From assembly GCA_930367215.1 (NCBI GenBank), contig OV884060.1, positions 181,671,253-181,735,252 on the forward strand: a stretch of DNA of 64,000 nucleotides, written 5' to 3'. Of this stretch, positions 1 to 11,492 are shown in pieces. This stretch comes from Pollenia angustigena (taxonomy: Eukaryota > Arthropoda > Insecta > Diptera > Polleniidae). Position 1 is the first letter of the stretch, and each line of letters begins with the position of its first letter. Both the position numbers and the translations under genes were made by a program. Under the pieces are notes generated by a model. It was given only the letters and a program-made list of their open reading frames with translations. It did not search any database and had not been told where the DNA came from.

Positions 1-420
1 ATTTTTCTTTCGATGAAAACTTAAACTAGATTATTACGAACATTTGAAAGAAAAATTTGTCAAATCGATGGATCCGTTTTCTGATTTTAGGTAATTCTAA
101 AAAAGTGGGCGTAAAAGTGGGTGTGGCAAAAGTTTCTTATAAATCTTATCGTATAAATCTAAGGTGGACCATGGCGATCATTTCAAAGAAAAAATCGTCC
201 AAATTATATAGATGACATTGGTGGTGCAATATGAAGATTGGATTTTGCCCCTCCGCCAGCAGACCGAAAATCAAAAATCAGACTTCACAGTGTCACCCGC
301 CTGAATATTCTGAAGATTCCCTGAAAATTTCATCCAAATCGACCCAGCCGTTTTGGAGTCCATACGTTACATACATACATACACACATCCTATTAACTAT
401 TGCCAAAAAACAGTTTTGTC
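1..420. repeat. Diverged fly-type dispersed repeat fragment
   Basis: The segment has phrases such as GTGGGCGTAAAAGTGGGTG and repeated statements around CAAATCGA, which resemble the internal parts of the TATACCC-type repeats seen further on. It ends near a short run of ACAT units at about 368-390. No boundary or TSD can be read, so the family is not assigned. The open frame at 231-548 shows no protein-like signal and is not called. Confidence 0.3.
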
Positions 421-1097
421 TTTCTGTATGTTTCAATTGGTATAATGTTGCAATTTATAAAAGTGATTTATTTTTAGTTGTGTCAGAAAATAAAATATGT
501 TGTAATAACTCGAATTGTGACACTTTTGATAAAATAAATCTTTGTTAGAGCTTATATTTGTTTATTAGACTTGTGTCAGTTTAGAATTTGGCAAAAGTGT
601 CAAAACTTGAAAAGAATTCAGCTAAAGTGCCATAACTTAAAATAATTCTTTAACATAAATAATTCGTTAAATTAAATAAATATTAAAAAAAAACTTTTTA
701 GATCATAATCTGTATAGATTTTCTACTAAATGATTTAAAGATTTGTTTTTAACTATTTTGTTTTATGCCAAACACAGTTTTTTCCGATTTCTGAGAAATT
801 AAGTTTTTTGAGTTGAGTCACAATTTTTTTTATTGATTTTTATGGGTCGATCATCACAGTCTTCCGATTTTATTTCTAGTCATAAAAACCTTAATTGGAC
901 TTTATTTAATAAAATAGAACGGTTCGTTTCGGTTTTAAGCGCATTAAACAGATTTTCAAGAAGGGATTTTATATTGGACCTATGGTAAATTCTGGAACGG
1001 TCATTGGAACATTTAAAAAGATGTCTTATGAAACTAAAACAGGCCAAATTTCAGCACAAATGCAATATTTCTATGGTAGATAATTAACCGCTCTTTA
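421..1097. other. AT-rich stretch without a recognisable feature
   Basis: I see only AT-rich sequence with short homopolymer runs. No reading frame, inverted ends or RNA-like box stands out. Confidence 0.5.
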
Positions 1098-1228
1098 GTC
1101 TGGGTTTACGCAATGAAAGTTTGAGAGTTTTATAAGTGAGAGGGGAAGAGAACAGTCTATTCTTCTCTCCCCTCTCACCCATAAACTCAAACTTTCTGAA
1201 GGAAAACTTTCATAGTGTGAACCCAGAC
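1098..1228. mobile_element. PIF/Harbinger-like MITE, TTA target duplication
   Basis: The element starts GTCTGGGTTTACGCAATGAA and its right end reads, on the other strand, GTCTGGGTTCACACTATGAA. It is flanked by TTA at 1095-1097 and 1229-1231. The two halves are complementary almost to the centre, so the whole 131 bp could form a hairpin. A 3-bp TWA duplication is typical of PIF/Harbinger elements; that assignment is inference, because no transposase is present. The frame that crosses it at 1136-1372 is treated as chance. Confidence 0.7.
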
Positions 1229-1340
1229 TTACGAAATCTAGTAAGTACATACAATGTGGGGCAGAAGCAATCACCCAATGTTCCTTTGCTGTTATTTTTT
1301 GTAATGAAAAACTTTGGTTCTGCTTGTGAAATTTGTTTAT

Positions 1341-1493
1341 TTAATTCATTAGAATGTACTCCATCAAGTTGAGAAAATTATATCGACCGCCAGAGTTGAT
1401 GACTATACGGGCTTGTTTTATGGCATTTTCGATCACTCTTGACAGAACTTCGGGCGGTTCTCGCATTTCTGGCGAATATTCTCCTAACGATCT
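1341..1493 (-). other. Unassigned coding-like open stretch, 50 codons
   Basis: On the minus strand this frame is open from just after a stop (complement of TCA at 1494-1496) to a TAA at 1341-1343. The inferred peptide has a protein-like composition: charged and hydrophobic residues mixed, no low-complexity runs, with segments such as EPPEVLSRVIENAIKQARIV and NSGGRYNFLNLMEY. The surrounding DNA, 1380-1500, is also less AT-rich than its neighbours. It has no obvious start codon of its own, so it could be an exon, a TE coding remnant or chance. I do not recognise the family. Confidence 0.25.
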
Positions 1494-1499
1494 TCAACA

Positions 1500-2004
1500 G
1501 TCTGAAGCTTGAAAATGTTAGCCCGCGACTTCAAAAACCCCCTTAAAAAATAGTTTGGAACGGTTAAAACGGGTTATCTGGCCAGCAAGTGCAAATCACC
1601 ACAACAAGAGATTAAGCGACCCGTTAATGCTTCCTTAGAATTCTGCGTTCTTGCGTAAACCGATTCATGGCTTGTCGATTTGAATTCTGCGTTTGCTTAC
1701 TTCACAAATGTTGAAACCAAATTGACATTTGGCGCCATTTACAGAAGTTATAGCGTTTTCCAATAGGGAAACTGAACAAATTTCAGTAAAAAAATAACAG
1801 TTATTTTTTTTTACCAAAAAAATACTGGTCAAAAAATAATGGCTATTTTTTGACTTTTTTGAAAAAAGTCATAACAGTTCATTCAGCCACTATTCATGTT
1901 AGTTTTTGTAACAAAATTACCAATTTTTTTAAGATGGTTTGATTTGATTTATAACTCTGATTCTACTGAACTGATTTTGCTGAACATCAATCCCAAACTG
2001 CTTA
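1500..2004. other. No recognisable feature
   Basis: Moderately mixed composition to about 1740, then AT-rich with poly-T and poly-A runs at about 1790-1870. Nothing could be assigned. Confidence 0.45.
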
Positions 2005-2343
2005 AGGCTAGTTTACACTATTATACATGTCAAAATCTCAAGTAATATGAAAAAGGCTGTTAGTGTGAATGCATGTGTGATGAAAATGACAAGTACTATG
2101 AAAAATGTTTGACATTCCATACGACTTCAACGTTTTTTGAAAAATTTCTAAACAATAATACTTTTCATTGGATTAGGGTTGCATTTTATTTCATGTGTGA
2201 GTGTTTATACTTTGTGTGATGGTGTAAACACAAACTGTCATGTTAAATTAGATTTTTTGACAGTCGCAACAAAACTCATTAGATTTCTATCTCACAAATT
2301 ATTATGGAATACGTAAGACTTGTGAGATAGTGTAATCTAGTCT
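2005..2343. mobile_element. PIF/Harbinger-like MITE, TTA target duplication
   Basis: The left end is AGGCTAGTTTACACTAT and the complement of the right end is AGACTAGATTACACTAT. TTA lies on both sides (2002-2004 and 2344-2346). The 339 bp contain no transposase-like frame. The interior repeats wording such as GTGTGATGGTGTAAACAC, giving weak extra symmetry. Placing it in PIF/Harbinger rests only on the 3-bp TSD. Confidence 0.7.
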
Positions 2344-2899
2344 TTAAAAGAACTAGAAAAAATTGATGTTTAGACATTTGGAAGTGAGCGGTATTTAAAC
2401 ATACGCACAAATGGGATCTGAGATTAAAATTTTGAAAAGTTTCACATCGAATTACTAACTTAGTATACCATCTTCACTACTCGTGTTAAAGCGTACACAA
2501 AAATATACTACAACTAAAATGAGCTCATGCATGCTGGTAATTTTCCACTCAAAGAATAAGAGAAGAATACAAGAACAAAAAGCAAAATGAACAAGCAAAC
2601 AAAACTAATTACTCGAAAACGACAACAACAATAAATGTATAAACAAAATCTTGAAAAAGCAGTAATGCAGTAGTAGCGTTTTTTTTATGGTAAAACAGAA
2701 AATGTATACCCATTTGGAAAAACAAAAAAAAAACAAAAATATATTGAATTAATCGAATATTTTATCCGATACTTTACAAAAGCTTTTCTTAGCGAATAGT
2801 TATACATAGAATTATTTACATATACCTATTAAACAAAAAAAAAAGTTATCAAAGGTTTTCTTCGGAGTCAAAAAATTGTATTAATAAGGATTAGCCTTA
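2344..2899. other. AT-rich stretch without a recognisable feature
   Basis: AT-rich sequence with poly-A and poly-T tracts. No inverted ends or coding signal noticed. Confidence 0.5.
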
Positions 2900-3386
2900 G
2901 GGTGGGTTTTTAACATGGAGATTAAAGATTTAGTCATCTTTAATCTGTGTTTTTAGTTTTTAAGATGAGGATTAATAACTTTTATTTGCCAGTTTAAGCG
3001 GCAAACTTAAACTTAATGAACAAATGTCAACACATACACATGTATAACAAAAGCAGCTGTTAAAATACATACATAGAAAGAATGTACCTACATGAAAGAA
3101 ATTTTTTTTTAGAAAACAGAAAATAGGATTATTTTAGTAAAGATGCAGGAAGCCTTTAGTGATTCTGAAACAAGAATTAAAAGGGCGAAATTTCTTCTTC
3201 TTCTGTATAAAATGTAAAGTGCATTGATAAAAAGTTGCCATTTGTTGCTACTCAGTGTGGCAATGCTGCGAGTTTTAAACTACCCTTTAAAAACGACAAA
3301 CACAATTAGTACTCAATTCAATTTATTCTTAGATTAATTAATTTTAGTTTGCCGCTAAGATTAAACTCGATGTTAAAAACCCATTC
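2900..3386. mobile_element. Inverted-repeat element, imperfect TWA flanks
   Basis: The left end GGGTGGGTTTTTAACAT faces a right end whose complement is GAATGGGTTTTTAACAT. Further in, AAGCGGCAAACTTAAAC near 2996 pairs with GTTTGCCGCTAAGATTAAAC near 3348. The outside triplets are TTA on the left and TAA on the right, so the duplication is imperfect. It is about 487 bp with no coding signal. Confidence 0.5.
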
Positions 3387-3388
3387 TA

Positions 3389-3895
3389 AAAGTTTAATTC
3401 ACTTGATTAAACGTTTAATTTACGTAAATGAACGTTTAATTCACTTGATTAAATTTTTAATTAAAACTGATTTTGTTTCTGATTAATGCTTTAATAGGTC
3501 AACAATTTTTTCTGTGCCATGTTCTAATCTCCGCATTCGATATCCAATAAACTATCCTATCAAGTAAACTATCGTATTTTTCTGCAGACACTGACTTATC
3601 GAATGAAAACTCGAAAAATGTAATGTCTTTGGTAACACGATATCGAATGCTTTCATCTCAAATTAAACACAAAAAAAAAAAATAAAAATTGATATCAGTT
3701 AAAAAAATTTGTGATATTAATTAAAAAATTAATTAAATTTGCACCAGTACACAAATTAATAGTATCAATTAAACCAGTTAATAGTATCAATTAAACGTTT
3801 AATTTACTTGATTAAACGTTTAATTCACTTGATTAAATTTTTAATTAAAACTGATTTTATTTTTGATTAATGCTTTAATTGGTGAAAAATTTTGG
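3389..3895. repeat. Two fragments of a TTTAATTCACTTGATTAA repeat
   Basis: At 3391-3518 and again at 3667-3895 the sequence repeats GTTTAATTCACTTGATTAAA followed by TTAATTAAAACTGATTTT and GATTAATGCTTTAAT. The first fragment ends AATTTTTTCTGTG, the terminal signature of the CACAGAAA elements listed elsewhere. A longer copy lies at 47010-48203. Between the fragments, at about 3537-3650, GATATC-centred words (CATTCGATATCC and ACGATATCGAATGC) form a small inverted pair. Confidence 0.55.
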
Positions 3896-3984
3896 AATAT
3901 GATACATTTCATACAATATCGAGCGTTATGATACCAAAATAAAAAATTTTGATCAAGTTTGCTCGATACCGTATGCGTTGATTA

Positions 3985-4062
3985 GACCCCAGGCTTAGTA
4001 AAACAGACGAGAGTCCCTGGCGGGAACCGGACCCGCAACCCTCGCACTAAGAGACGAGATTT
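3985..4062 (-). mobile_element. tRNA-derived SINE fragment
   Basis: On the minus strand this reads GAGGGTTGCGGGTCCGGTTC followed by CCGCCAGGGACTCTCG. That matches the B-box region and the start of the body of the fuller SINE at 56117-56272. The A-box part is not recognisable here and the copy is diverged, so it is a decayed partial insertion. Confidence 0.6.
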
Positions 4063-4900
4063 CTATCAACAGAATTATAAAAAAAGTAATTTCGTTTTTA
4101 ACTTGCTTATGGGGAGATTATGCCCTATTTTAGGTGTAAATTTGCTTCATTTCTTAGAAGGAAAACGTTTGGGAAATCAGAAACCCTAGTTGTAATGTTT
4201 CTAATCACAAAAGCAAAACAAAAGTATAGTAGTGTAAAAAAATAAACTACGAACATACATAAGTATGCAAGTATGTATGTACATATGTTAATAACTTTGT
4301 TAATTTTTCACAATAAAGTTCATTCTCTTGACACAAATAAATATTAATGTTGATAAAATGAAAACTAATTTTTCTTTGAAATTAAATCGTTCATTACATG
4401 GTAAAATTAAAACGCCATTGTAAAGTTTACATTTATAGGGACTGAATTGAAAAATGACGGCAATTATTATGGAGATAAAGCTTCAGCTGAAAATTATGTT
4501 TACTTATTCAATATTATTTAAAACAAATATTATAATTGTTACATTTCTGTAATTTTATTTTTTTTTTCTATTTTTTCAGCTCAGTAGTAAATTATCAGAA
4601 ATCTGTGTACTTAATTTACTTTGTGGAGAATACGGTAAGAATTTTTTTATTTATTCTTTTACAATTTATTTATAAAATTTAACTAATTTTACGAGAAAGA
4701 GCAAGCTACATATCGTTGCCTCATTATTGGTTTTTTACGCATATGCCAAAAAGTCGGAGGGGAGAAAAACCACAAAAAAAGTTTGCATGAAGTTTTCTAA
4801 AAATGAAAGCAATAGATGTTTTTGTTGTATTTTCACCCCTGTTTCTGGCATATGTTTTGAAGAAAAGGTAATTTTTTAGTGAACTTTCATAAATGAAGTT
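4063..4900. other. AT-rich stretch without a recognisable feature
   Basis: Includes an ATGT/ACAT-rich run at about 4255-4290 and AT-rich filler. The minus frame at 4724-4957 overlaps the inverted repeat that follows and shows no family signal. Confidence 0.5.
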
Positions 4901-4906
4901 AGCAAT

Positions 4907-5054
4907 TCCTTGCAAAAAAGGAAAAGTGCAAAAATATGACAACAACCACAAAGACAATTATTTACGCACAACTAATTGTCTGTGTGGTTGTTGTTTTATT
5001 TTTGCACTTTTGCTTTTTTGGTGCAACTTGTGACGTGAATACCCTTATTATTTA
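4907..5054. repeat. Inverted repeat ending in GACGTGAATACCC
   Basis: Two arms of roughly 45 bp, at about 4917-4965 and 4974-5020, are near-complementary around AATTGTCTGTGTGGTTGTTG. The right arm continues into GCAACTTGTGACGTGAATAC, matching the right end of the element at 5723-6331. It is probably the right half of a related element whose left end is lost or rearranged. Confidence 0.5.
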
Positions 5055-5389
5055 ATTGAAAGGGAAAAATATTGTTTTTGCCGCATACGCCACTTTTTAA
5101 AATTTACACTGGAACAAAAAGCCGACATTTATGATATTTATTACATGGTGGTTTCATAGTTTTTCTAGTGATTCTTTCTTATTTACAGAATCGTGAGCTT
5201 GTCCAGATTCTCGAACCCGTTTTCTTACGTTACTTTCCCACAATTAAGGGGTTGTTTGCCTTTTCTTTATATATATTTATGTATATAGATGTCCTTTATT
5301 TATCTAAATATAAATAGAATTACATATCTGAACACCATAAATACTTAAATAAAGTTCAGTGTGAACATATGGCGTCAAACAATTTATTG

Positions 5390-5712
5390 TTTAAGAGTGA
5401 GTTTAAGAGTGAGGGCTGATTGGACCACTGCACTCCGATCCTAGTGTTGGGGCTGCCAACTACCTCTAGGCAGGCAAAAAAAATACAGCTGAGTTTCAGA
5501 GGTAAAATGTAGTCTGGATTACCACCTAATTACCTGAGACGCACCGGTGTTAGCATGCCATTCAGGTTACTCATAGCTGTACGCCTTCTCACTCTAGCTG
5601 ACATCAGACGGGTGTCTGAACGTCATTACCAGGGGATACTTAGCCAAAGGAGCGGAAGTAGTGAGCTGCTTGGGAAATCCAGACTTTTCTTTGATGACGA
5701 AAAAAGGATTCT
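5390..5712 (+). repeat. Dispersed repeat, homologous to 30712-30960
   Basis: Wording such as GTTGGGGCTGCCAACTACCT and GCGGAAGTAGTGAGCTGCTT recurs, diverged and on the other strand, at about 30712-30960. The 71-residue frame at 5555-5770 runs through it, but I recognise no protein family. It may be part of an old retroelement; this is not supported beyond the pairwise match. Confidence 0.4.
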
Positions 5713-5722
5713 AAATTATATA

Positions 5723-6331
5723 AAAGGTATTCACGTCAATTTTTTTTACCCTTGCAACTGTGTAAAATAGCATAGTTGCACTTATTTGACGTGAGCCACC
5801 CATTTTGTTCCCCATCAATTTTCTGCTTTTCCGAAACAATTAAATAAACAACGCATCTTCTTTGATAAGATGCATGTACTTTCTGCGATTACTTTAAAAA
5901 AAATGTTCTTAATAAATTTCATCCGTAAGTTTCTTCAAATATACAAAAAATTATAAATTCTTTAATTTACAATTCGAATTTATAACTTTTCTACCGCAAA
6001 ATTTTTTTCACACAAGTATTCCAGTATTTTTATTATCTCAGCTTCTTCTATTTTATTAAACGCATTTTCTTTTTTTAATTCTATTATTTTTTACAAAGTT
6101 ATTAATCTTTAAACATTACAATTTATAAAATTTTTAAATTTAAAGAAAAAAATTTACGCTTAAAAGGTATTTCTGCATTGTTGTTTATCGTAGAGTTGAT
6201 TTTATGAGTACTTTTTAAGCATTTTTTTTTTTAATTTTGCAATGCCATAAAATAATTGTCTATGTGGTTGTTGTTCTGTCTTTGCACTTTAGCTTTTTTG
6301 CAAGAGCTGCAACTTTTGACGTGAATACCTT
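5723..6331. mobile_element. PIF/Harbinger-like element, TAA target duplication
   Basis: The 16-bp inverted ends AAGGTATTCACGTCAA are identical at both edges, and TAA flanks both (5720-5722 and 6332-6334). The interior repeats TTGCAACTG / AGCTGCAACTTTTGACGTG subterminally. It is 609 bp and non-coding apart from a minus frame at 6260-6466 with no family signal. It has inserted at the end of the preceding repeat. Confidence 0.75.
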
Positions 6332-6334
6332 TAA

Positions 6335-7670
6335 TATGAATGTACACCTTGACGCACAAATTTGTTTTGATTTGTGAATGGGTGACATGTTGTACACACT
6401 AACAATGCAAGGCAAAAGCCTTATGCTGTTTCTGTTGTTTTTGGATTTTTGTAGTATCGCCATCACCTGTAGTTGAATTGAAATTGCGATGTTCCTTTTC
6501 CAACATAAAACCCAGTAATGCCAACTCTTGGGAAACTAAACGCGTGAAGACATTTGAAAAACGGTCCAAAAGTGGCTAAATTAAACATTTTTGTAAATTG
6601 TTTGACTTTGTTTTATTTATTGTAATAAAATATTTTTTTAACACAAAATTAAGACTATAAAATAAAAAATAGATTTAAAAATCTCTCGAAATGGTTTTAA
6701 ATTCTATTGAATTTCATCACATACCTGTTCGTGTTAGTTTTGGAACACCGCTTAATTGAAACAACTCAATACTTGTACAAACTTAAATATCTAGAGGTAA
6801 AAAAAAGAGTACAAAAGGAATCCTCACCCCATTCCATACTCATTTATTTTTTACACAGGTTTCAAATGGAAGCAAGCCCTTCCACACTCCCTTTTTTTAA
6901 AGGCATTCTTAAAGCATTTCTGATCAAGGACTTTTAAAAGGGAATACGAAGAATGTCTTTTAGCTTTTGTTATTTGTGCGTTTTGTATATAAAAAAAAAT
7001 AAAAAACAAAGTGTATGTCGATGGAATGTTTGCTTTATCGATAAATATAAAAAAAACAAAAAGTTTTTTGCCAGCTGATAGGTAAAAAATCCTAACTTTT
7101 TTAGGTTCATCTGCTACGCAACGTCACGATTACGTAAGAGTACCTATTTATACATAAGCTTGGTAAAGAAATCATTACACCTGATCCGCAACATATAAGT
7201 TTACGTAACAGTAATGACAAAAAAAAAATATACAAAACTTAATCAACTTCTTTCCCTTTCTTAAAAAAAGAGGAAGGAGCAAGGAATGTTCTTAAAAAAA
7301 TTAAAACCTAACAACTTCGTTTCTTCCCGCTTAAAGAAGGGAGTAGCGAATGTGTAATGTATATTTTGGAAGGTATTTTTTAAAGAAATTTTTCACTTCT
7401 AGAGGGCATACTTCTTAAATTGGAATATCATAAGAAACGAATTGTTTAGAAATAAGTTTAGAGTCCTTTAAAAAGCCTGCTACTTGCGGCTAAATATACC
7501 GATGGGTATATTTATGTTTGTATAATGGGAAATATTAATTAGTTATGTCAACAAAGTTGTTGAATAATTGAATATGTAATATTAGAGGATTTTTAAAAAT
7601 AATTGAATTCAATCTTTATTTGATTAAAATAATATCTTAGAACGTATAATATTAAGCAGGGCTCATACAT
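6335..7670. other. AT-rich stretch without a recognisable gene
   Basis: Mostly AT-rich. CAGTAATGCCAACTCTTGG near 6511 resembles a hAT left end (compare CAGTGATGCCAACT at 40427), but I could not find a matching right end. The frame at 6707-6937 has no recognisable family. Confidence 0.4.
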
Positions 7671-8326
7671 TACTCCTCTCTCTCCCTATATCTAATAAAC
7701 TAATCAACCGGTTTTCTTAAAATTTTGCACGTAGGCACTGTAACAGCTGAAAGGAAATAGGGAATGGGGCGTGAAATGGGCCAATAAGGGTAAAAGCTCC
7801 CCCTCCCTATATCTTCTTAACTAATCAACCGATTTTCTTGAAATTCGGCAGGCAAACAGTGTAACATCTGGGAGGAACTAAATCCTATAATTTTTATTAT
7901 TTAGAGTGTGAAATAGGGCAAGAGGGTTGAAAGCTCCCCCTCCCTATATCTTTTTTACTAATCAATCGATTTTCTTGAAATTTGGCAGGTAAATAGCGAA
8001 CCATCTGGCAGGAAATAAAGCCTATTATTTTTATTATTTAGGGGGTGAAATAGGCCAAGAGGGTAAAAGCTCCCCCTGCCTATATCTTAACTAATCAACC
8101 GACTTTCTTGAAATTTGGCAGGCAAAAAGTGTAACGTCTGGAAGGAACTTGAGCCTATAATGTGTATTATTTAGGGGGTATAATAGGGCAAGAGGGGTGA
8201 AAGCTCCCCCTTCCTATATCTTCTTAACGATTGAACCGGTTTTCTTAAATTTGCAATGCAGATACTGCAACATCTGAAAGAAATAAGTTATACGGCAAAA
8301 CAACGTTTGCCAGGTCAGCTAGTAAT
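7671..8326 (+). mobile_element. Helitron/Helentron-like remnant: minisatellite plus 3' hairpin
   Basis: Five diverged direct units of about 125-137 bp start near 7671, 7797, 7932, 8068 and 8203. Each opens with a form of AGCTCCCCCTCCCTATATCT followed by ACTAATCAACCGATTTTCTT. The array ends in GGCAAAACAACGTTTGCC, a perfect 6-bp stem around a 6-base loop, then AGGTCAGCTAGT. A short 3' hairpin followed by CTAG next to T, after a minisatellite, is the layout known from DINE-1/Helentron-type elements. No Rep/helicase coding is present and no 5' end was identified, so this is a non-autonomous remnant at best. Confidence 0.5.
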
Positions 8327-8333
8327 TAATAAT

Positions 8334-8896
8334 TATAACCACACCACAATAGTGGAGAGGGTGTTATGCATTTGTGCTGAAGTGTTTAACACCTTAAAAG
8401 ATTGGTCCTAGACCCACCTAAAAGTATACTGATAAACTCAGGATCACTTTCTGAGTTGAACTAACAATGTACGTCCGGATGGCTGGCTGTCCATGTAACC
8501 TTGTGCGCAAAGTACAGATCGCAATTTTGAAGATAATTTTATGAAATTTGGTACATAGGTTCTAATGCACAAGGACCAAACCTATTGAAAATGGGGCGAA
8601 TCGGTCCATAAATTTCATATATATACATATATATATCGGAATAGGGTCTTTGTGTCTACTATCGAACCACTTTTAATGAAATTTAAAACATAGATCGATC
8701 TATATATTTGTGGACACACAAGCTATTCATTTTTAAAAAAATAGGATCACGAGGGGAGATAGGGGGCAATTTCTGCCTTGCGAAAACTTTCTAACAGATT
8801 ATAATGAAATTTAAAACAAAGAAAGAACCTTCTCGAAAATTTGTTTTTAAATACTGTGGTGAGGGGGGCTTGACCGACTATGCTTTCTCACTTGTT
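8334..8896 (+). repeat. TATACCC...CTTGTT dispersed repeat, copy A (diverged)
   Basis: Starts near ATAACCACACCACAATAGTGG and ends CTATGCTTTCTCACTTGTT. It contains GATGGCTGGCTGTCCATGTA and several internal units of the type ATAGATCGATCTATATATTT with GGACCACGAGGGGAGATAGG. It is the most diverged of five copies in the window and abuts copy B head-to-tail. Minus-strand open frames through these copies arise from the repeat, not from genes. Confidence 0.65.
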
Positions 8897-9592
8897 TTTA
8901 TACCCACACCACAATAGTGGAGAGGGTATTATGCATTTGTGCTGATATGTGTAACGCTTTAAAATATTGGTCCTAGACCCACCTTAAAGTATACCGATCG
9001 ACTTAAAATCACTTTCTGAGTCGAACTAACGATGTCCGTCCGGCTGGCTGTCCATGTAACCTTGTGCGCAAAGTACAGGTCGCAGTTTTGAAGATAATTT
9101 GATAAAATTTGGGTCATAGGTTCTTATTGGACAAGGACTAAGCCTATTGAAAATGGGCCGAATCGTAGGACCACGAGGGAAGATAGGGGGAAATTTCTTC
9201 CTCTCAGAAACTATCAAACCGATTTCAATGAAATTTTAAACATAGATAGAACCATATCTATATGGACACAAAATGTATGCATTTTTTAAAAAATAGGACC
9301 ACGAGGGGAGATAGGGGCAATTTCTGCCTCTCAAATCGATTTTAATGAAATTTTAAACATAGATAGATCCATATCCATATGGGCACATTAGCTATACAGT
9401 TTTTCAAAAATAGGACCACAAGGGGAGGTAGGGGGCAATTTCTGCCTCTCACAAACATTCAAACCGATTTTCATGAAGTTTATAAGCATAGATAAATCTA
9501 TATTTATATGGACATATAAGCATGATGTGTTTTTAAATACTGTGGTGTAGGGTATCATATGGTCGGGCTTGACCGTCTATACTTTCTTAATT
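8896..9592 (+). repeat. TATACCC...CTTGTT dispersed repeat, copy B
   Basis: Begins TTTTATACCCACACCACAAT and ends GACCGTCTATACTTTCTTAA. Inside, sub-units of about 100 bp repeat around CAAACCGATTTTAATGAAAT then ACATAGATAGATCCATAT. Copies A, B, C and D share one orientation; copy E (47086-47820) is inverted. The superfamily is not clear: the ends carry no obvious inverted repeat. Confidence 0.75.
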
Positions 9593-10021
9593 GGGTTTTT
9601 TTCCTCAAGTTAACTTTTCGGAAACTTTTCTCACTGAGCAAATTGCAACATACACAACAACACAAACTGGTACCATTAGCAATATTAAAACCTGTTTGAA
9701 ATCGCTACAGCAAAGCGTACAAACACACCACAAGATCATACACGGTCCTTCGGCTGGCACAATTACTTGATTGCGCATGCATACTTTAGTCGTGTATGGG
9801 GCCCTTTGGATAGGTTTTATTTTAAATCCACTATAAAAGGTTTTTTTAAATTTAAATGTACTATTTAACTGTACGTTTGTATGTAACGACAATTCCATCC
9901 CTGTTGCATTCCCTTTCTTTAGCCTACAAATTTTTTTATATTGTTTATACTTTATTCTCATTTGCTTTCTCATTTGAACGTTTCATCAGGTAGTTAATTA
10001 AAAAAATTCCACTTATTTTTA
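9593..10021. other. Spacer between repeat copies B and C
   Basis: The 122-codon minus frame at 9605-9973 lies here. Its middle is low in complexity and its N-terminal part is lysine-rich from AT-rich DNA. I recognise no domain, and the start and stop fit no known family, so it is not called as a gene. The DNA at 9690-9830 is less AT-rich than its surroundings. Confidence 0.35.
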
Positions 10022-10734
10022 TTTTTATACCCACACCACATAGTGGAGAGGGTATTATGCATTTGTGCTGATGTGTGTAACGCCTTAAAATATTGGTCCT
10101 AGACCCACCTTAAAGTATACCGATCGACTTAAAATTACTTTCTGAGTCGAACTAACGATGTCCGTCCGGCTGGCTGGCAGGCTGGCTGTCCATGTAACCT
10201 TGTGCGCAAAGTACAGGTCGCAATTTTGAAGATAATTTGATAAAATTTGGGTCATAGGTTCTTATTGGCACAAGGACCAAGCCTATTGAAAATGGGCCGA
10301 ACCGTAGGATCACGAGAGCAGTGATGGGGAAATTTCTTCCTCTCAGAAACCATCAAACCGATTTTAATAAAATTTAAAACATAGATAGATCCATATTTGT
10401 ACGGACACATAAGCTATGCATTTTTAAGAAAATAGGACCACGAGGGGAGATAGGGGCAATTTCTGCCTCTCAAACCGATTTTAATGAAATTTAAACAATA
10501 GATAGATCCATATCTATATGGATACATAAGCTATACAGTTTTTCAAAAATAGGACCACAAGGGGAGGAAGAGGGCAATTTCTGCCTCTCACAAACTTTCA
10601 AACCGATCTGAATGAAGTTTATAAACATAGATAAATCCATATTAATATGGACACATAAGCATGATGTGTTATTAAATTCGGTGGTGTAGGGTATCATATG
10701 GTCGGCCTTGACCGACTATACTTTCTTACTTGTT
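10022..10734 (+). repeat. TATACCC...CTTGTT dispersed repeat, copy C
   Basis: Full-length copy from TTTTATACCCACACCACATA to GACTATACTTTCTTACTTGT. It contains CCGGCTGGCTGGCAGGCTGG, a tetranucleotide-like expansion that is longer in copy E. The minus frame at 10491-10697 is a by-product of the internal sub-repeats. Confidence 0.75.
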
Positions 10735-11492
10735 AAAATTGTATTGGAACTTTAAGTTGACCAAAAACAAACTGAGGTAAAATGCAAATAAAGTTTTATA
10801 AAAAATACTTTTTCTACTTTTCATAATAATAAACAAATTAAACCAAAACAAAAGGTTATTAAAAAAAATTAAAATCGTACAAATTCAAAGTTCTGAATTT
10901 TTCTTTTATAAAATTCTTCAAAAACGTACCTTTGCATACACCCCAAAAGTGTTAAGAATATTTTGTCTTTGTTCTTTAAAATTTTTTAATCTTTTGAATT
11001 TTTTAATTAAAAAGATCCTTTTCAAAAGTGTCTAGTCGCAAAATTAAAAGTAAAAATATTCTTAAAATTAAATAGAATTTTTTTATATCTTTTATTCTCT
11101 TGCAAATATTGGAATGTTTGTCAAATGTGTATTTTAAATAATCTTTTTTCTTATTCAAATGAAAATCTAAATAAATTCTTTGTGTAAAAAGTCTACCATT
11201 AAAAATTGTTGAGTATGTATTATGAAAAAAAGAAAATAAAAAATAAAAATAAACATAAATAAGTCTTCTTAATGAATGATTTATACCCAGCAACTATAAA
11301 TTCTCTGCCTGGCGAAACGTACTGCATATGTGTTTACGCAATTATTAAAAAAAAAGCCTATGGGGTGCTTTGCATTTGGTAAACCCCCAAGACTATACAG
11401 TGGCACAGGTGGGACTTAAAAAGAACATTTGTTTATTGATATAATAAATATATTAATATTTATGTATGTATTTATTATTAAAAATTGTGTAT
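10735..11492. other. AT-rich stretch without a recognisable gene
   Basis: Strongly AT-rich. The minus frame at 11003-11293 is low-complexity (rich in F, L, K, I) and is not called. Confidence 0.5.

Noticed and set aside
9605..9973. 122-codon minus-strand frame as a gene
   Set aside because: No recognisable domain, composition driven by local bases, and it lies in a spacer between two repeat copies.
10491..10697. Conserved small protein, since similar frames occur at 9026-9217, 11591-11782, 47123-47329 and 47507-47692
   Set aside because: The frames recur because the DNA repeat recurs; they are on the opposite strand to the repeat's ends in several frames and carry no domain.
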